From: Ficedula albicollis
Taxonomy: Eukaryota; Chordata; Aves; Passeriformes; Muscicapidae
Direction: 5' to 3'
DNA: 64,000 nt
NCBI RefSeq assembly: GCF_000247815.1
Contig: NC_021675.1
Coordinates: forward strand, 64,174,668 to 64,238,667
Part shown: positions 41,402 through 56,017 of the stretch, piece after piece
How positions within the stretch are numbered: the stretch's first letter is position 1
Layout: every line of letters starts with the position of its first letter
Position numbers and translations under genes: made by a program
Notes under the pieces: generated by a model
Told to the model about the DNA's origin: nothing
Seen by the model: the letters and a program-made list of their open reading frames with translations, nothing else
Databases searched by the model: none

Positions 41402-42256
41402 GGCTGCAAGGATGGCTCAGGAGCCATCAAGGGTAGAGTTTTGTTAACTCTCCTGCTGCCTCACAAGTATGTCTCCATCCAGTTCTCACCAGAATAAACT
41501 GCCATGCAAACCTCCCTACACATCTTTTTTCAACTCTATTGAGAGCTTAAAATTTCCATTGGTGGCACTGGGATGTTGAGCAACCACTTATTCATTATCA
41601 TGTACCACTAGCAGAAGTTACCACTTGTCAGCTCCAAAGTCCAGTCCTAACATTCAAAAAAATAGTACTTTTTTACTCAAGTCCCTTTTTTTTCCCCCCC
41701 TTTTGGGCAACTTCTCTCCAGTCATAAAGTTGGACCTATTGCTTGCACAGAGCAAACTGTGCAAACTACTGATACATGGGTAAATTATATCCATTCTTTT
41801 CTTGTATCCATTGTGTATGTCATATTTTTTCATAGCTGGGATTCCCACCAAATCCACAAGTAGAGTGAAACAAGTTTTTAAACATTGGAAAAGTGGCATT
41901 ATGCATAGCAGGAATTTCAGTTCAAGGGTTTCAATTTCCAGAGTGGTGTCGACTGAAAAAGCATCCAAAGAAAGACAAAACAAGCCAAATTTGGGAGTAT
42001 CTCTGGGCTTGGAGAAGTAGAGTTAAAAATGTTATATCAGACAGAAAAAAATAATAACTGCTAAGGAACTGGAAAGCATTTGGGGCTGGACATGTGCCTT
42101 CAGCAGTTTAGAAGCTTATTTTATTAGCACTTAAGTCCTAGAAGTAGCACTGAACTCTTGACATGTTGGACCACTTCCACCTATTGCCTAATACAACCCC
42201 TATTCTCTTTTTTTAGCTCTTCAGAGTTACCTAAAATATTGCAATACCTGGGCTGG

Positions 42257-42257
<1 letters not shown>
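41402..42257. other. Unique non-coding DNA
   Basis: No gene is seen. A T-rich and C-rich patch lies at 41685-41705. Frames are under 110 codons. Confidence 0.5.

Positions 42258-42318
<61 letters not shown>
42258..42318. repeat. Poly-T tract, about 61 bases
   Basis: A pure T run followed by CCTTTTTCTTTTTAATG. The sequence before it (CCTGGGCTGGC) shows no transposon body. The length may be inflated by the same consensus problem that affects the C blocks. Confidence 0.9.
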
Positions 42319-42954
42319 CCTTTTTCTTTTTAATGATTTAACTCCCCTTTCCCCAAAAAGCCAGACCCCAGTAAAGGACCCTAATGCACATGCAAGTGTT
42401 TCCAAGCTGCAGTGCTCCAAGATGAATAGCATTTGAACTTTGTCCAGTTTTTCATATGTGGTATGTGCCCTTTATTTACTCCATCATGTATATCTCACTC
42501 CATTTAAAATATTCACAGTTTGTTTTCAGAGCTATCTGGCTGGCCTTCAGTCTGGGTTTAACAAATGTTAGACGTTATATTCACTCGCATATATCAGGTT
42601 TTGTCATGAACCAGAAGGGGGAAAAAAGAATTAAAAAAAAATTGCCTTCACCATGATTTAAATAACATGTTCAGATCCCTTATTTTTTTGTTTTAAATGC
42701 CTTCATCTCTTGGCCTTATAAGGTGCAGACTGTCTCACACTGAACTCTAGCTGGGTGGCCTCAGTCAGCCAACAGCCCTGCAAGCTCATCCCATTAAAGT
42801 CATTATGTTTACTTCTTATTTCAACAAACCAACCTGGATTTTGAGGCGGGAAAAATAGAGGGGAGAAATCCTAGGACCATATCAGAGAGAAAGAGTGTGA
42901 AATTCAATTGCTGCTAGGCTGCAAAATGAGAGCTCTCTGCATTTGCTGCTAAAA

Positions 42955-42959
<5 letters not shown>
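42319..42959. other. Unique non-coding DNA between T tracts
   Basis: AT-rich, no gene, no repeat recognised. Confidence 0.5.
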
Positions 42960-42990
<31 letters not shown>

Positions 42991-43002
42991 CTTTTTTTTT
43001 TT
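42960..43002. repeat. Poly-T tract with one C
   Basis: About 43 bases: T31, C, then T11, followed by CATCCTGACAAGG. No adjoining retrotransposon was recognised. Confidence 0.9.
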
Positions 43003-45023
43003 CATCCTGACAAGGGCTGTCCTTTTTCTTATAAGATCTAAGGAACCAATCAGGTCATATTTGGGTACCACCACTTAGAGCACCTCTGCACCAGACCTAT
43101 GGTCCCACTCCTTGAGAAGAGTGTTTTCCTTCATAACAGCACTGATAACCTCACAGAAATGCTTTTAGTGGCTGGGAAAACTGAGATATGGGCCCTTCAA
43201 CACAGAATTGCTGGACAAGCCAGGGAGCAGACTCTTGTGAAGAATGATGCTCTGGAGCACTGGAGAGGGGCTCATGTTCACCAACAAGTGCCACCTTTCC
43301 CACTGGGACACAACTTTGCCTCTGGTGTCTTGTACATGTAGGGAGACTGTGACCCTTCTCCCAGGAATTTGCAGTGCAGCAGAGAGAAAGGACCAGAACC
43401 TGCTGACAGCAGGCCTTGGGGCAAAAATGCCAATGCAAAGGAAGATGATTGTAAGGCTGTGGTAAAGGGGAATGAAATAATGAAGACAAAGGAATCTGGG
43501 TTCCTGGTAGAGCCCTTGTTGATGGGCTGGGCTCAAGCTCAATCCCATCGCTGAGTGGCTGTGCCATCATGTCACTTAATTTCCCCATAATATCTCCTAC
43601 ATTTTTCCTGGGGCAGGGGTGAGTTCTGAAGGCAGTGAAGGAAGGAGCCCTCAGCAGAATGGTTCTCCTGGATTGCATATGAAAAGCCAGGAGTGGATGC
43701 TTGGAGGTGTGAGCTCATCCCTTCAGAGCTGGACACAGCCCCAGCTACCTGTGACTTCCCTCGGGCTGTCACCACGTGCCCGATTTCCCTCCTGTTCTCC
43801 AGATAAATAGGACAATAAAAGGGAGATTGAGGAGTTAACCTGATGAAGTGTCCAAGTACATTCCAGAGATAGCCGGGCTTTTCAAATTCAGCCGGAGAGC
43901 AGCACAGCAAGAACAAGTAAGAAGAAGCTCAGCCTGGAATTTCAGGGCAGTCAGATCCACAGGGGAGATAAAGCATAGAAAAACAATTAAAACAATTAAA
44001 ACAGCAAGGCCGATTAACCCTGAGCAACGAAAAAATATGGAGGGGAAGCAAGACATTTTCAAATCTATTTCCAAATTCTTCATTCAGTCAAATTCCTTTC
44101 TGGAAGGCATGTTTTGATCATAATAAAAGTGATTGTCTCACCAGAAGGAAACCAGGGTGAAATCCCCATGGACGGTGATTTCCAGAAGACCTCCTCAGCT
44201 GAGCAAATGGATCTTTTTGAGTTTAACAATATCCTGAGCTCTTCATTGTCAAGATTTATTTGTATAAACTCAGTCCTGTCAGTTGTGTGGCAAGAAGCGT
44301 CAGCACTAGCCTGGCAGTTTATAGGAGAACTTTCATCCTTTTGTGTCTCACAAAAGTCTCTGTGCTCAGGGAGCAGAAGAGGGGAGCAGAATGCTGAAGT
44401 GGCTCATTCCATGGAGCTGGAGAAGAGTCCCAGCGGCGTCTGGTGGAAGCTGCACCCTGCCAGTGCAAGAATTGCTTAGCAAGCGCTTCTGAGGTGAAAT
44501 AGCAAAGCAGCAAATGCAAATGGGTGAGCTGGATAAACGAAAACGTCCCCCAAGCAAGCTCTGGGAAGATGGGTCCAGGCTGCTCCATCCCAGAGCTGCA
44601 TTCCTCCCCAGCAGCAGGAGCTGGCCGTGCTGCTGGAGCACCCAGCTGTGTCTGAGAGGCTCTGCAGCCTTGGGAGGATGAGCCCATGTGCCAGCTCAGA
44701 CCCAGGGCAGGACCCAGCACTCCTGCAGCTGCAGGGAGCACTGATGCTCTGTTTGTAGCTGTTTTAGGAGCCTTGACCTCCTGGCTCTGCCCCGTGGAGG
44801 AGCTGCCCATCGTTCACCTGTTTGACACCTCAGCTAAATGAGAGTTTCCTCGAGGTCCTGGCAGGCTGAGGTGGGATCAGAGCAAAGGTCTGACCCTCCA
44901 CAGCCAGACTCATCCACTGTGACCCACAGCTCTCAGGAAACAGAATTTGCTGCAACAGGAGCCTGACTCTGGACTTTTCTTTTGGTGTTGGGCTGCACAC
45001 CCACATTACAAGGGAGAGCAGCT
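43003..45023. other. Unique non-coding DNA
   Basis: Frames reach 175 codons (minus 43151-43678) without domain content. An exact POU octamer lies at 44514-44521. The part 43830-44130 is AT-rich with two AAACAATTAAAACAATTAAA repeats. No exon is supported. Confidence 0.45.
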
Positions 45024-45265
45024 TGAACCTGAAAGAGACTTGATTTAGATCAGATATTAGGATGAAATTCTTTCCTTATGAGGGTGGTGAGATTCTGGGA
45101 GAGGTTGTGGATGTGGATGCCCCATCCCTGTCAGTATTCAAGGCCAGGCTGGGTGAGGCTTTGAGTGAACTGGTCGAGTGGAAGTGTCCCTGCCCATGGC
45201 AGGGGGGTTGGAATGAGGTGATCTGAAAGGTCCCTTCCCACACAAACCATGCTGTGATTCTGTGA
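45024..45265 (+). mobile_element. CR1 LINE 3'-end fragment
   Basis: Motifs in CR1 order are TTTAGATCAGATATTAGGAT, GAAATTCTTTCCTTATGAGG, GGTTGTGGATGTGGATGCCC, CAAGGCCAGGCTGG, GGAATGAGGTGATCTG, AAGGTCCCTTCC and the terminal GCTGTGATTCTGTGAC. It is a 5'-truncated insertion of about 240 bases holding only the 3' untranslated end. It is only moderately diverged. Confidence 0.92.
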
Positions 45266-46043
45266 CATGCATGCTGCTCACAGACTGACGGGTGTCTCTC
45301 TGTGACTGCCACAGAAGACATCATTTTCCAGCTTTTGTTTGTAGGTGAGGTGTTGCCTGTTTTCTCTGTGCAGGGGTGCAACCCCAGGCATTGCTCTGGC
45401 TGTGCCCAGGTCACTCACAGGTATAGGGAAGCATCCTGAACCACAGCATTTGGTGTCATTTTGCATCCTGCCAGTGTAATCATGTGTCTCATGCACCAGA
45501 ACTGGGTTTCCCACAGTAACCTCCCAAACAGCAAGGCTCAGAGGTGTAAAAGGTGATGTTAAAATGTGCTGCTGTTTACATGGCAGCTTTATCATTCACA
45601 TTTCATTTTGCTTAAGAATCCAGGCTGTGCATTCCTTGATTGCAGCTGTTGCATCCCAGGTTTGCAAACTGGGCCCATGATTGAATTACACCATTAGAGC
45701 ATTCTCAATGCTCCCAGAACTTGCTGCTGTTAATATACAGGTGTTTAAAAACATGTACAGACTGGTCTGTATATAAACAGCACCTGTAACAGAGGCACAT
45801 GTACAATTAGTGTCTTCCTTGTGCAATTAACTTCAGATTTTCCCCAGACTGGCTCAGCATTTTGGACTCAAAAATCCCAATTCCACGGCCTAACCCCTGA
45901 GCCAGGCCTTTAGATCTGAGAAACTCACTCAAAAATGTTGACATCTCACTGTAAAAGTCATGCATCTAAGATGTGAACCAACATCTGAGCCTCAGCCTCA
46001 CACATATGAACATTTCTCTGTAATGTAAACCCCCAGATGTTCC
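45266..46043. other. Unique non-coding DNA
   Basis: Nothing recognisable; AT-leaning with short frames only. Confidence 0.5.
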
Positions 46044-46140
46044 TTTTTCTAACAAAAAGCTGAATTTTTCATACTCATCTCTTACTCTTCTTTTTCTAAC
46101 AAAAAGCTGAATTTTTCATACTCCTCTCTTACTCTTCATA
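46044..46140. repeat. 47-bp tandem duplication
   Basis: Two copies begin TTTTTCTAACAAAAAGCTG at 46044 and 46091, differing by ACTCATCTC against ACTCCTCTC. A third partial unit (ATACTCTTCTCTT) follows. Confidence 0.9.
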
Positions 46141-46324
46141 CTCTTCTCTTTATCCCAGCTGATGGACCTTCAGCAAAACCACAGAACATTGTGAGACCTC
46201 TAGTAAGACCATGACATTTCTGTCTGCTTGTATCTGGATAAGAATCTGACTGAACCAAAATCACTAGCCTCTGTGAACTTTTTATGACTGTTCTCCTACA
46301 GGTGACTACACAAGAATTCACCTT

Positions 46325-46368
46325 TAAAAAAAGAAAAAAAAAAAAAAAGAAAAAAAAAGAAAAAAAAG
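46325..46368. repeat. A-rich tract with regular Gs
   Basis: Runs of A interrupted by single Gs (A7 G A15 G A8 G A6 G type) lie between TCACCTTT and CAGCAGTTGC. It might be a decayed poly(A) tail, but no body is recognised upstream. Confidence 0.8.
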
Positions 46369-46560
46369 CAGCAGTTGCAAAGAAGAGACTGAGAATATGG
46401 GCCATGATACATTAATGTTCAGAATTCAAAGCAGTAAGTTTGTTCTTCATGTGTCAAACATCTCACGATTTTTAAAGATAATCTCAGGATTTTGTAAACA
46501 GTGTTTATCTGTGATTTTTCTAGTAGGAACCCTGAAAATACAGAAGTTATGGCAGCACCC

Positions 46561-46600
46561 AAATCAATGAACACTTCAAGAAATCAATGTACACTTCAAG
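46561..46600. repeat. 20-bp tandem duplication
   Basis: Two adjacent 20-base copies, AAATCAATGAACACTTCAAG and the same with T for A at the tenth base. Confidence 0.9.
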
Positions 46601-47902
46601 CATGTTTTCTTCCCATTCTGTTACATGGTTTTCTTTGCATACTCACATTTTTTTTCCTGAATCAAACTATTTGTGTTGAAGAGACTGGAGGCAGAAAACA
46701 ACTTTCAGCCTGGGTGATGGAAATATGACTATACTAACACTGCCAGCATTTGCCACTTCTGTTTCCAAGTGACTGAGACTTTCCAGAGACAGAGCACCCT
46801 CATGCTGCAGAGAAACAGCTTCTTTATCCAGGCAGCTTATGCAGGAACTTGAAAAGAATAATGACATTGCCTAGAAGGCTGCAGATCAAGTGACACAAGC
46901 CTTGATGCTGCTGCTTCTCTCTCATTTATCCTCCCATCCAGGTCCTGGAATGATTTTTTCCTCACAAGCAGTTTCCTATTTCACTGGCAATTATATGTGT
47001 ACAACTGAACACAGGCAAGCTTGCAGTCATTGACTGTCACATTTGGAAATTCCTCTTGTACTACCCCATCAGCTTGGCTTTTTATTTAGAGGGAAATCTG
47101 TTTTCTGTATTATTTTTCCCAGGCAATTTCCAAACTCTTCAGCATCCTGAACTCTTTCTAGGAGGTATTTTACATGACATTTTTTGCAGCAGATTGGCAA
47201 AGATCAGACAAACATTATTCCTGTAGCTGCATAAGCGTATTTATCATTACAAAACACAAGACATTTGCTTTCTTTTCCCATCATTAAGGTTCAAATGATT
47301 ACATGTTAGCAATCTATTGGCTGGAGGGTGTTTGATGTGTCATTCCATGCTGGTCTTTAATATTTTGGGTGACATGACACAAAAATTTTGTCTGGTCCTG
47401 TAACAGCAAAGCGGGGGAAGGAAGTGTGAGGGGTTGGTGCAGCTTCTGTGACTCCTCCTAAACACACCTCTGCCACTGCAAAGGGTGTAGGACCTTTCAA
47501 AATTCAGGGCTGACTGATGCAATGCTGTGGAATGAATCTCATGTGGTTTCAGCTGAGCTTTTGTCTTTCTGATGTCTGTGGGTTGAATTAAGGTTACAGT
47601 AGAGAAATCAGGCTGTGTGTAGAAGTGTGGAACAGCTTTGGCCATTTGGATGTCCTTGGTTTGAGCTCACACTGGGTGTCACGCTGGAAAGGCAGCAATC
47701 TTTAAAACCAGGCTTAAATTTCCAGCAGGATGTGGAATCAGAGGGTAAATGTTTGGAGCAAATGGCAGTAGCAGCCAAGAGCCCTCAGCAAGAGCTTTGG
47801 TGACAACTTTCTAGGGACCATGATCTTCACTGACAGTGGCATTGCTAACTAAATCCAGCACCACCATTTGCCAGTGCTGCTGTGAATGTTCTGCCTGGAC
47901 TG
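46601..47902. other. Unique non-coding DNA up to the LTR
   Basis: No gene is recognised. Open frames are at most about 100 codons. The stretch 46940-47320 is AT-rich. Confidence 0.5.
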
Positions 47903-47907
47903 AGCTA
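47903..47907. repeat. Target-site duplication, left copy
   Basis: AGCTA directly precedes the TG of the LTR and is repeated directly after its CA (48879-48883). Five bases is the duplication length usual for ERVL-type (class III) elements. Confidence 0.85.
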
Positions 47908-48878
<971 letters not shown>

Positions 48879-48883
48879 AGCTA
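48879..48883. repeat. Target-site duplication, right copy
   Basis: AGCTA directly after the terminal CA of the LTR, matching 47903-47907. Confidence 0.85.
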
Positions 48884-51800
48884 CCATGGCTGCAGTCACG
48901 CCTTCTGTTGAGTTGACAGTCCTAAATTCACTTCTTTGTGGATGAGACAGAAAGGATAGTTTATAAACACACATAGATCAGTGCTCCACCTAAAAGAAGA
49001 AACATACTTTTTCCTGAAATAATACAGCCTCATCACTCACACAGATTTACATTTATTATAAAATAGCAGAAATAATGCATTGTAAGAGCTCAAGAACATA
49101 GGAATTATTTTATAAAGACCCAGGTATCCCACTGTCTTATTTCTAAGCCTTGGCCAGTAGCAGGTGCCTAGGAAAGGGTATAGGAAAAGGGTAAGTGTAA
49201 ACAAGATACAACAATTTGTACTTTAAGGACTTCCTCAGCTTAGTCATTTAGTCATTAATCATTTAGTTATTAGTCATTAGCTTTGCAAATATGCAATGAT
49301 GGAACGGTCAAAGGATAGTTGGAGGGAATGGGCTTCAGTTGGTGGAAACATCCAAAGCGATTTGACCCCAGTGAGTCACAAGGTGAAGAAATTATGTATG
49401 AAGTCCTGAAAAAGGACGGTATGTTTTGGATGTAGCTGAGGATCAGCAGTGGGGGCAGGACTTTAATTCTTTAACTGCAGGGAATGGGAGCTGGCACCAG
49501 GGGAGGAGCTGCAGCCCAGCAGGACATCCCCTGCAGCCTCTGGAGACAGGGACAAAGGGCTGAGGGAACCACTGGGAAATTATGCTGCATTTCATGTGAA
49601 TTTGACAGTCCTCCTCCTTCTGAAAACACCCCACAGTACCACATATGAAGAGCCTCATTCATTTAGGAAAATGTACTTTAGTTGCCTCTTGGACTTGATG
49701 ATCTTTCGTGTTAAGGTTTTCAGCTTTAAACACAAGCGTGTTGGCCCATTTTTTAAATTCCATCTGTTGGGCCAGGTCTCCAGTCCTTGTCCCTAAACAA
49801 CATTACTAAAAGCTGGTGAAAAGCATTGATCCTGCCTGGTTGTCTGTAGCTCCAGCCATGTACAATCAGATGAGCCAAAATAAACACAAACTGGGTAACT
49901 ATTCCAAGAATGAAAACACCTCATTCGTTGAACCTCCAGGTCTCAAAGAAGCTTTGTCCACTTCTACTTCAAACTTTCCAGAAAGAAAAACCCGTTCTTC
50001 CAAAAGATCATGGATGTAAAATTCCAGATGGATTGTTGCAGACTTAGAAAATTAGGAAAAAAAATTGTCTGAGACTGGGAAACTACTGCAACATGAATAC
50101 TGTTTTGGACTTAGGTCTCTCTTCAAAATGGTCCCAAATATTGCAGCATTGGACAATATGATATATTTGGTAGCTTGAAGAAACCTGCAAAGTGCTGGTA
50201 GTTTCAGGATTTAAATGATACATATTGCATTTCAGTACGCTAGAAACACTGGAAGCATTATGAGACATTTAAATTAAACATTTTACTGAGTATTAAATGA
50301 GGAAGCATTCAGCTGGTTTTGGCTGGAGAGTCATGCATTTAGAAAACCTGAGCTTTTTTACACGCTGTAATATTAGTTATTTGGCAAGAGACTCTCTAAA
50401 CCCTCATTAGTAAGATTGCTGATTTGGCAGCAGTGAAATGTGTCTGTTTATGAGTAAATCCTCACATTATCTTTCTCTGCTCTTCTATTTTGCTTTTTTT
50501 TCCATTAAATATTTCTCTCTGGAGCCATTCCACCACTGCTTTCCTCTGATAACCCATTGGCCCTTCTAAATGCAGGACTTCCTGCAGGTGATGAATGTCT
50601 CCTTCTGTGAGCTGCAGCTTTGAAACCATGCTGCAGTGCCCACCTCCTTCCCCTTTTTAGTGCTTTAGCATTAGTCAAGCCAAGACTAAAATCTGACACT
50701 TGTGTGTGGGAGAAGGTTTTCCCCAGGGATGATGTACAAAATTTTCATGTTTATTATTGTTTTTTAGGTCTTTAACAGTCCCTGTTCCTCATTGTGATGG
50801 ATATTTCTGTCATGTTTAGGGCTATAAAATGAGTTATTATTTGCTTTGCCCACCTAAGAGTCCAGGATTAGGAAACTCACCCACACAAGGGATCTGGATC
50901 TCTTTAACAGTAATTTGCTGTGGGATCAGTGTTTTCTCTGCTTCCCTCTACTTTTGTCCTGTAAGTGGAAACCTGGTAAAGATGAAATGTATCCATAAAA
51001 AAGACTTTGATGGGATATTCTCCTTTCTAGATCCATGCTCCAAGATTCAAATGTGTGTGATTTAGGAGCTCTGTGGAAAAGAGCAAGGCTGTAAGAATAA
51101 CCGACCTAGAGGTGAAGTCTAGACCATGCCAGGTAGTGTGAATTAGCAGTCACTAATTATGAATGTGGGAGGGGAAAAAAGCAAAGGTCATTTTGACCCA
51201 TTCTACACCAAAAGCTTGGAGTCTGTTCAGAAAACTCCTGCCTACCAAGACCCACTGAAAACTGTGCTTTGATCTCTGTACAATGCACTCAATTAGAGGG
51301 AGGGAATTTTCAAACAAAAGCTTTTTGAAATTTCCTCTAGAATGAATAATTTTGAGGGTGGTGGAGGATGGAGGCAACAATTGAAGGAAATAATCGCTCA
51401 CTATTTGCCCAGACATTTCACTAGAACATGAAAAGCCATGAGGAAGCACCTTTTGGGGCTAGGTACAGGTACAGAGCTGCACCCAGGTCTGTGTGGGTGC
51501 AGAGGATGATAAATAGCCATACACACATGGCTTTGTAAGTGTTTCACCCTGTGGAGCTTGCTTTCTCCAGCAAGGTTAAGGCCTCATCTGGAAACCTGAG
51601 CAGTTCTTTCTCAAAATGCAGTCAGCTACCGAAAGTCCCACACCAGATGCAAAAAGGGGCAGAGCCAGATACAGAGATCCCCCCTGCCCATGGCATCATT
51701 TCCCCTGGGAGGACAGAGCAGCTCATCTGATGCCCTTCCAAGGCTTTGCCTCCCAGCCTGGACTGCAGGACACTTAACAGACCTGAGCTACCCTCACAGC

Positions 51801-54800
51801 TCATCATTCTCCTTAATTCCTCCTTATCTGCTGCCTCACCCTGGCTCTTTCTAATGTCAGCTATGCCAGTTTCAACATTCAGTTGACCACAGCCCTGTGG
51901 AAGTAAGATTTTCCATTCTTTCCTTCCTGTCCTTTGATAGTATCCAGTAATTTTAACAGCCATAGATTAAGTTAAACATGAACCATGGGAGACTGTGCAG
52001 TGCTGTCAGTTGCTGTAGGATGAGGGACAGTAAAACACAGCTCTCCTGATCTGGCAGCATTTCACAGTAAGATAATTGGAACAGTGCTGGTGATGGCAAA
52101 ATCGGTCCATATGGGTTTGACAGCATTTTCCACAAAGGACATTTAAATCAATGTGCTGAAATGGAGTGGGAAGCTCTTCAGAACCAGCACACAGAATTCA
52201 GATTAAGGTTTTGGCTGAAGAGTCATGCATACAAGTGAAGTGATGTTATTTGCAGCAGATTAACAGAATCAGGCTCAGGGCAGGAGCAAGCCTGTGGAGA
52301 CACGTGGCATCCATGTCAAGCCTTTTCAGAGACTGAGTTACAGATAGACCTGTGGGAAATGCTGTTTATGAGTAAGGAAAAGGCTTACAGGGGAATTTAG
52401 TTCTTAGAAATCCACCTACAGCTCAGGCAAGGAATTGGGTTTCTGTAAGAAAGTGTGGGTGTGAGGAGCAGAACAGTGGTGGTGTTAATGGGGAACAGAG
52501 TGACAGCTCTCCATCCACCCAGCAGCTCAGGAAGGGAAAGACACGATCTGGCACGTGCTGAAACTCAGGACACGAGAAGGCTGTGAAGACAATTCTCAGC
52601 TGGTGTTACTTGTTGAGCATTTTAAAGCCAAATCTGAATGCAATCTGTAACTGGTTTATGGCTTGTTTGTGAGCCTTGTCACCTTTTGAAAGATTCCTAT
52701 TCCTAGAGCGTGGTTAGTCATGAAGTTTCACTAACTCAAGGGAAGGACCAGAAGAGGACAAGCAGGGGGATTGCAGGTAGGAGAGGTTGTAAGCAAACTC
52801 ACGATGGAGATGCCTTGACTGCCCTTGACTCAAGACATTTGGCACTGGGAAGCTCAGGCTTCCCTCCAGAGAAGGAGTGGCACTTTCAGGGCCATGACCA
52901 TCATATCTCAGCTGTCCTCTGGAGAAATCTCCTCAGGTCAGATCCTGAGACACCTGAAGCTGGCTGAGATGTGCATGAGCCTTTGCTGCTGGAGGAATGG
53001 ACCCAAGGACACAGCTCCTCAGGCTGGAGGGGCCCAGATAAGCAGTGGTTGTATCAAACCAGAAAGGAGATAAATACCAGAAATAAGTTTCTGGGAGGCA
53101 TCCTAAAGTCTTTCTCCAAACTCACAATGCAAAAGCACCATGGCTTTCAGGGGAACTGGTATCTAAATAAAATGAAACACCATCTCCTGGTAGGTGAAGG
53201 CATAAGGCACTCCCTGCTGCAGGAAAAGGCTGAGCCGTATTCAAAAATATATAATGAAGATACCTGGGTGTAAGTTACACGTCCTAACAGCAAGTACATT
53301 TGGAGGGGTAGTACTCCCTGCTAAGAGATGCAGTCATTCCTTAACTATTTCAATGCAAAACGAGTATTCTGAGAAAGAAGATTATTTAAAATTTGCCTGC
53401 AGTCATGATTTAATGCAGTTATCTCAAGTATTTGCCACTGGCTACTGTCAGAGTCAAGATGCTGGATTATATCAGCTTTGGGTCTTCTTTAAAATGTCAT
53501 CTTCTGTATTCTGAGGATGGGGGAAGACAATCTGTAGATGTGTAGGTGAGATATGCAGAACATAAATACAATTTTCATGTCTTTCCTTTATGCCTCACTG
53601 GCTTTGCTAATGTGGCATGAAGAACAAAGGCTATCCTAGTCTAGATTCAGTGTTTCAAAGTCCAGCTGCCTTTGCTGTCTGAGAGGAGCTAAAGTGAGCT
53701 GTAGCCAGTATTTGCATCTTGAGCTTTTGTTGAGAATTTGTTTTACCAAAACAATGCATTTCAGACACTGTCTCGATTTAGGTGGAATTTCATCCACCCT
53801 GCAAAGGTGTGCTCTGACCTCCACAGGCTCTCCCACCCCCTGTATCACACCTTATCACACCAATATCACCTGTGTTACCTGGGAAAGAGGGAATCTGATA
53901 CCTTCTACAAAGTCCCAATAGACACACAACATTTTCCCTGGGGGCTTTGGTCCCTTAAGGTTTGTCAGTCCATGAAAGGACCCCAAATCACTAACTTTTA
54001 TTTATATCCTTGAACAGAGTCCTGCCACTCCAAGAGCAAAACATGAAGTGCCCTAACTCCACAGAGTTTACAGTCCCTGTTTTTATGATTTATTTTTAGG
54101 ATGATAGGCACAGTTAGCACCAAAATAAGAAGTTAAAGCAAATACTAACAGGTTAAAACAACAACAACCCACAGGAACACAAACAGAACCTGAGTCTGTT
54201 TTTTTCCTGAAGCACAAGAGACTCCAATAATTTGTAATGGATGGAGTTCTTTTGATCTCTGTACTATCCACTTAAACTTTTCCGTACAGTTACTCAGCCA
54301 TGCAGGCCATAAGGTTAAAGGAAGAAGATTTCCATGGTCAGATGGAGCAACAAGTTTTTTTGTTTGAGACTTAATTCTTTTTACATGAATGTGATGACAG
54401 CAAGTTATACAAAAATGCACCAGCTCATGCGTTTCCCTCTCCAATCTTTGATAGATGACATATGTTCATCTATCCCAGCTGTTACTTAAATAAAGCTGCA
54501 TGTATACAATATGTCAGAGACAACACAGGCCAAGCTCTATGATACAACTACTTAAGATATATAGGCTAAAATCTGTATTTTGTCTCCCAAAATCCTCAAA
54601 CAAATGAAACAAATGAAACACAAACCACACGGCAGTGTTCTTCGAAGTCACAGAAAGATCAAGGCTCAAACTAACACTTCTGATTTTGATGAGACATTTT
54701 TTGCCCCAGTACAGTGCCAGTATGTTTTTGTACCCAAACTGGGAGGTGGGCTTTATGACTCTCTTTGATCCCCAGGGGTGTCCTAACCCTTGCAGTAATA

Positions 54801-55970
54801 ATATTTGTGCTTAGCTGGGTTGGATTTGGGACCTGTTATGATTTGGCACAGGAGAGTGATGAGCACAGAATCACCTGCAACCCAGCCACGCCAGGACATG
54901 CCAAAATTGCTCTTGGGGACTGGGATAGGGAGCAGCACAAAGCTTACCTGCTTGCAGGGGCTGGGCTTAGGAGCCAGCTTTATGGCTCAGCGTGTGTCCC
55001 TGCCTTCTGTCCACTTAGGGGTGGGACTGTTCTTCATTGCTCACCAGGAGATGATGAGTAAGCCAGGGACAGACACATAGCTCACATACTTAGCAAGACA
55101 TACCCTCCTAAAATTGAAAATTGATTAATTTGTGGCTTGGATACAAGGCTGGGTCCTGGCTCTTAGGTGTCCCCCTCCTAACTTGTTGATCTCAGACAAG
55201 GCTCTGTGTGTTTCCTGCCCTCATTTCCATCAGCTCCCACCTCCTCCATTTTTAAAATGGTAAAATGCTACTCTTGCTATTTAACACATAGGGGGTCTAT
55301 CTTTCTTTTTGCATACCAGCCCCCTGTGTTTACATCAGGCCTCCAGTGACCATCACTGCAGTATCTACATTAAATCAAGATGTCCTCTGTTCCACAGATA
55401 CCAGCAGCTCCACTTCATTAATCAATTAACCTGGGAGACCCAGGAATGCAGCTGCAAAGACAGCATGAAGATTCTGGCTTTTTACAGATGAAAGAGTTAA
55501 TGAAGAACAACAACATTTTTGAACATACCAAGCCATGATAAATGGATGTAGGCAAACACAGGTCTTGACATTCTCTGTCAGCACACAAAAAGGGCCTCGC
55601 AGTATTTTCTGATTCACAGACCTGACCAATCTGCCAGTCCATGCTCCTTCGAGCACATGAAAATCCCCACTCACCCATCTGCTGTGAGAACATGTGTGTT
55701 GCGGGTTAGATAGGTGAAACATCTCATATTCGTCAGCAGTGCCTGTAAACTGAGCGGGGAGGACTTAGTGAGTGATTTGTACAGTTTCTGGCTTGAATAT
55801 TGCTAAGCTTGAAATGTCTGCAAGCAAGTCTCTGCTGCTGAAAAAAAAACACCAGCAGAGGCAGGAAAGGAGACAGAGTGCAAAGTGCTCATGGAAGAGA
55901 TCCTGAGTTTCATCATGTCAAAACAGGAGCTGATATAATCCAGCAATAAGTGCTGTCAACCTGAAAATGG
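48884..55970. other. Unique non-coding DNA
   Basis: The longest featureless part, about 7 kb. Open frames are at most 113 codons, with none recognisable. A short imperfect repeat of ATTTAGTCATTA lies at about 49243-49279, and an exact POU octamer at 53710-53717. Parts near 50000-50500 and 54050-54450 are AT-rich. I found no transposon edge, although old decayed repeats would be invisible to this reading. Confidence 0.45.
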
Positions 55971-56017
55971 AGCATCTCTGCTCCACATTTTGCAGCATCT
56001 CTGCTCCACATTTTGCA
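55971..56017. repeat. 23-bp tandem duplication
   Basis: Two direct copies of AGCATCTCTGCTCCACATTT plus TGC. Confidence 0.9.

Noticed and set aside
40453..41430. 325-codon minus-strand frame with a repeated HQPSPNP-like peptide
   Set aside because: The G-rich minisatellite keeps frames open; competing frames on the same strand are equally long, and no start, splice or domain supports translation.
54765..55061. 98-codon plus-strand frame with a hydrophobic N-terminus like a signal peptide
   Set aside because: The downstream part has no known domain, and an overlapping frame (54805-55080) is nearly as long. One hydrophobic stretch is expected by chance among so many frames.
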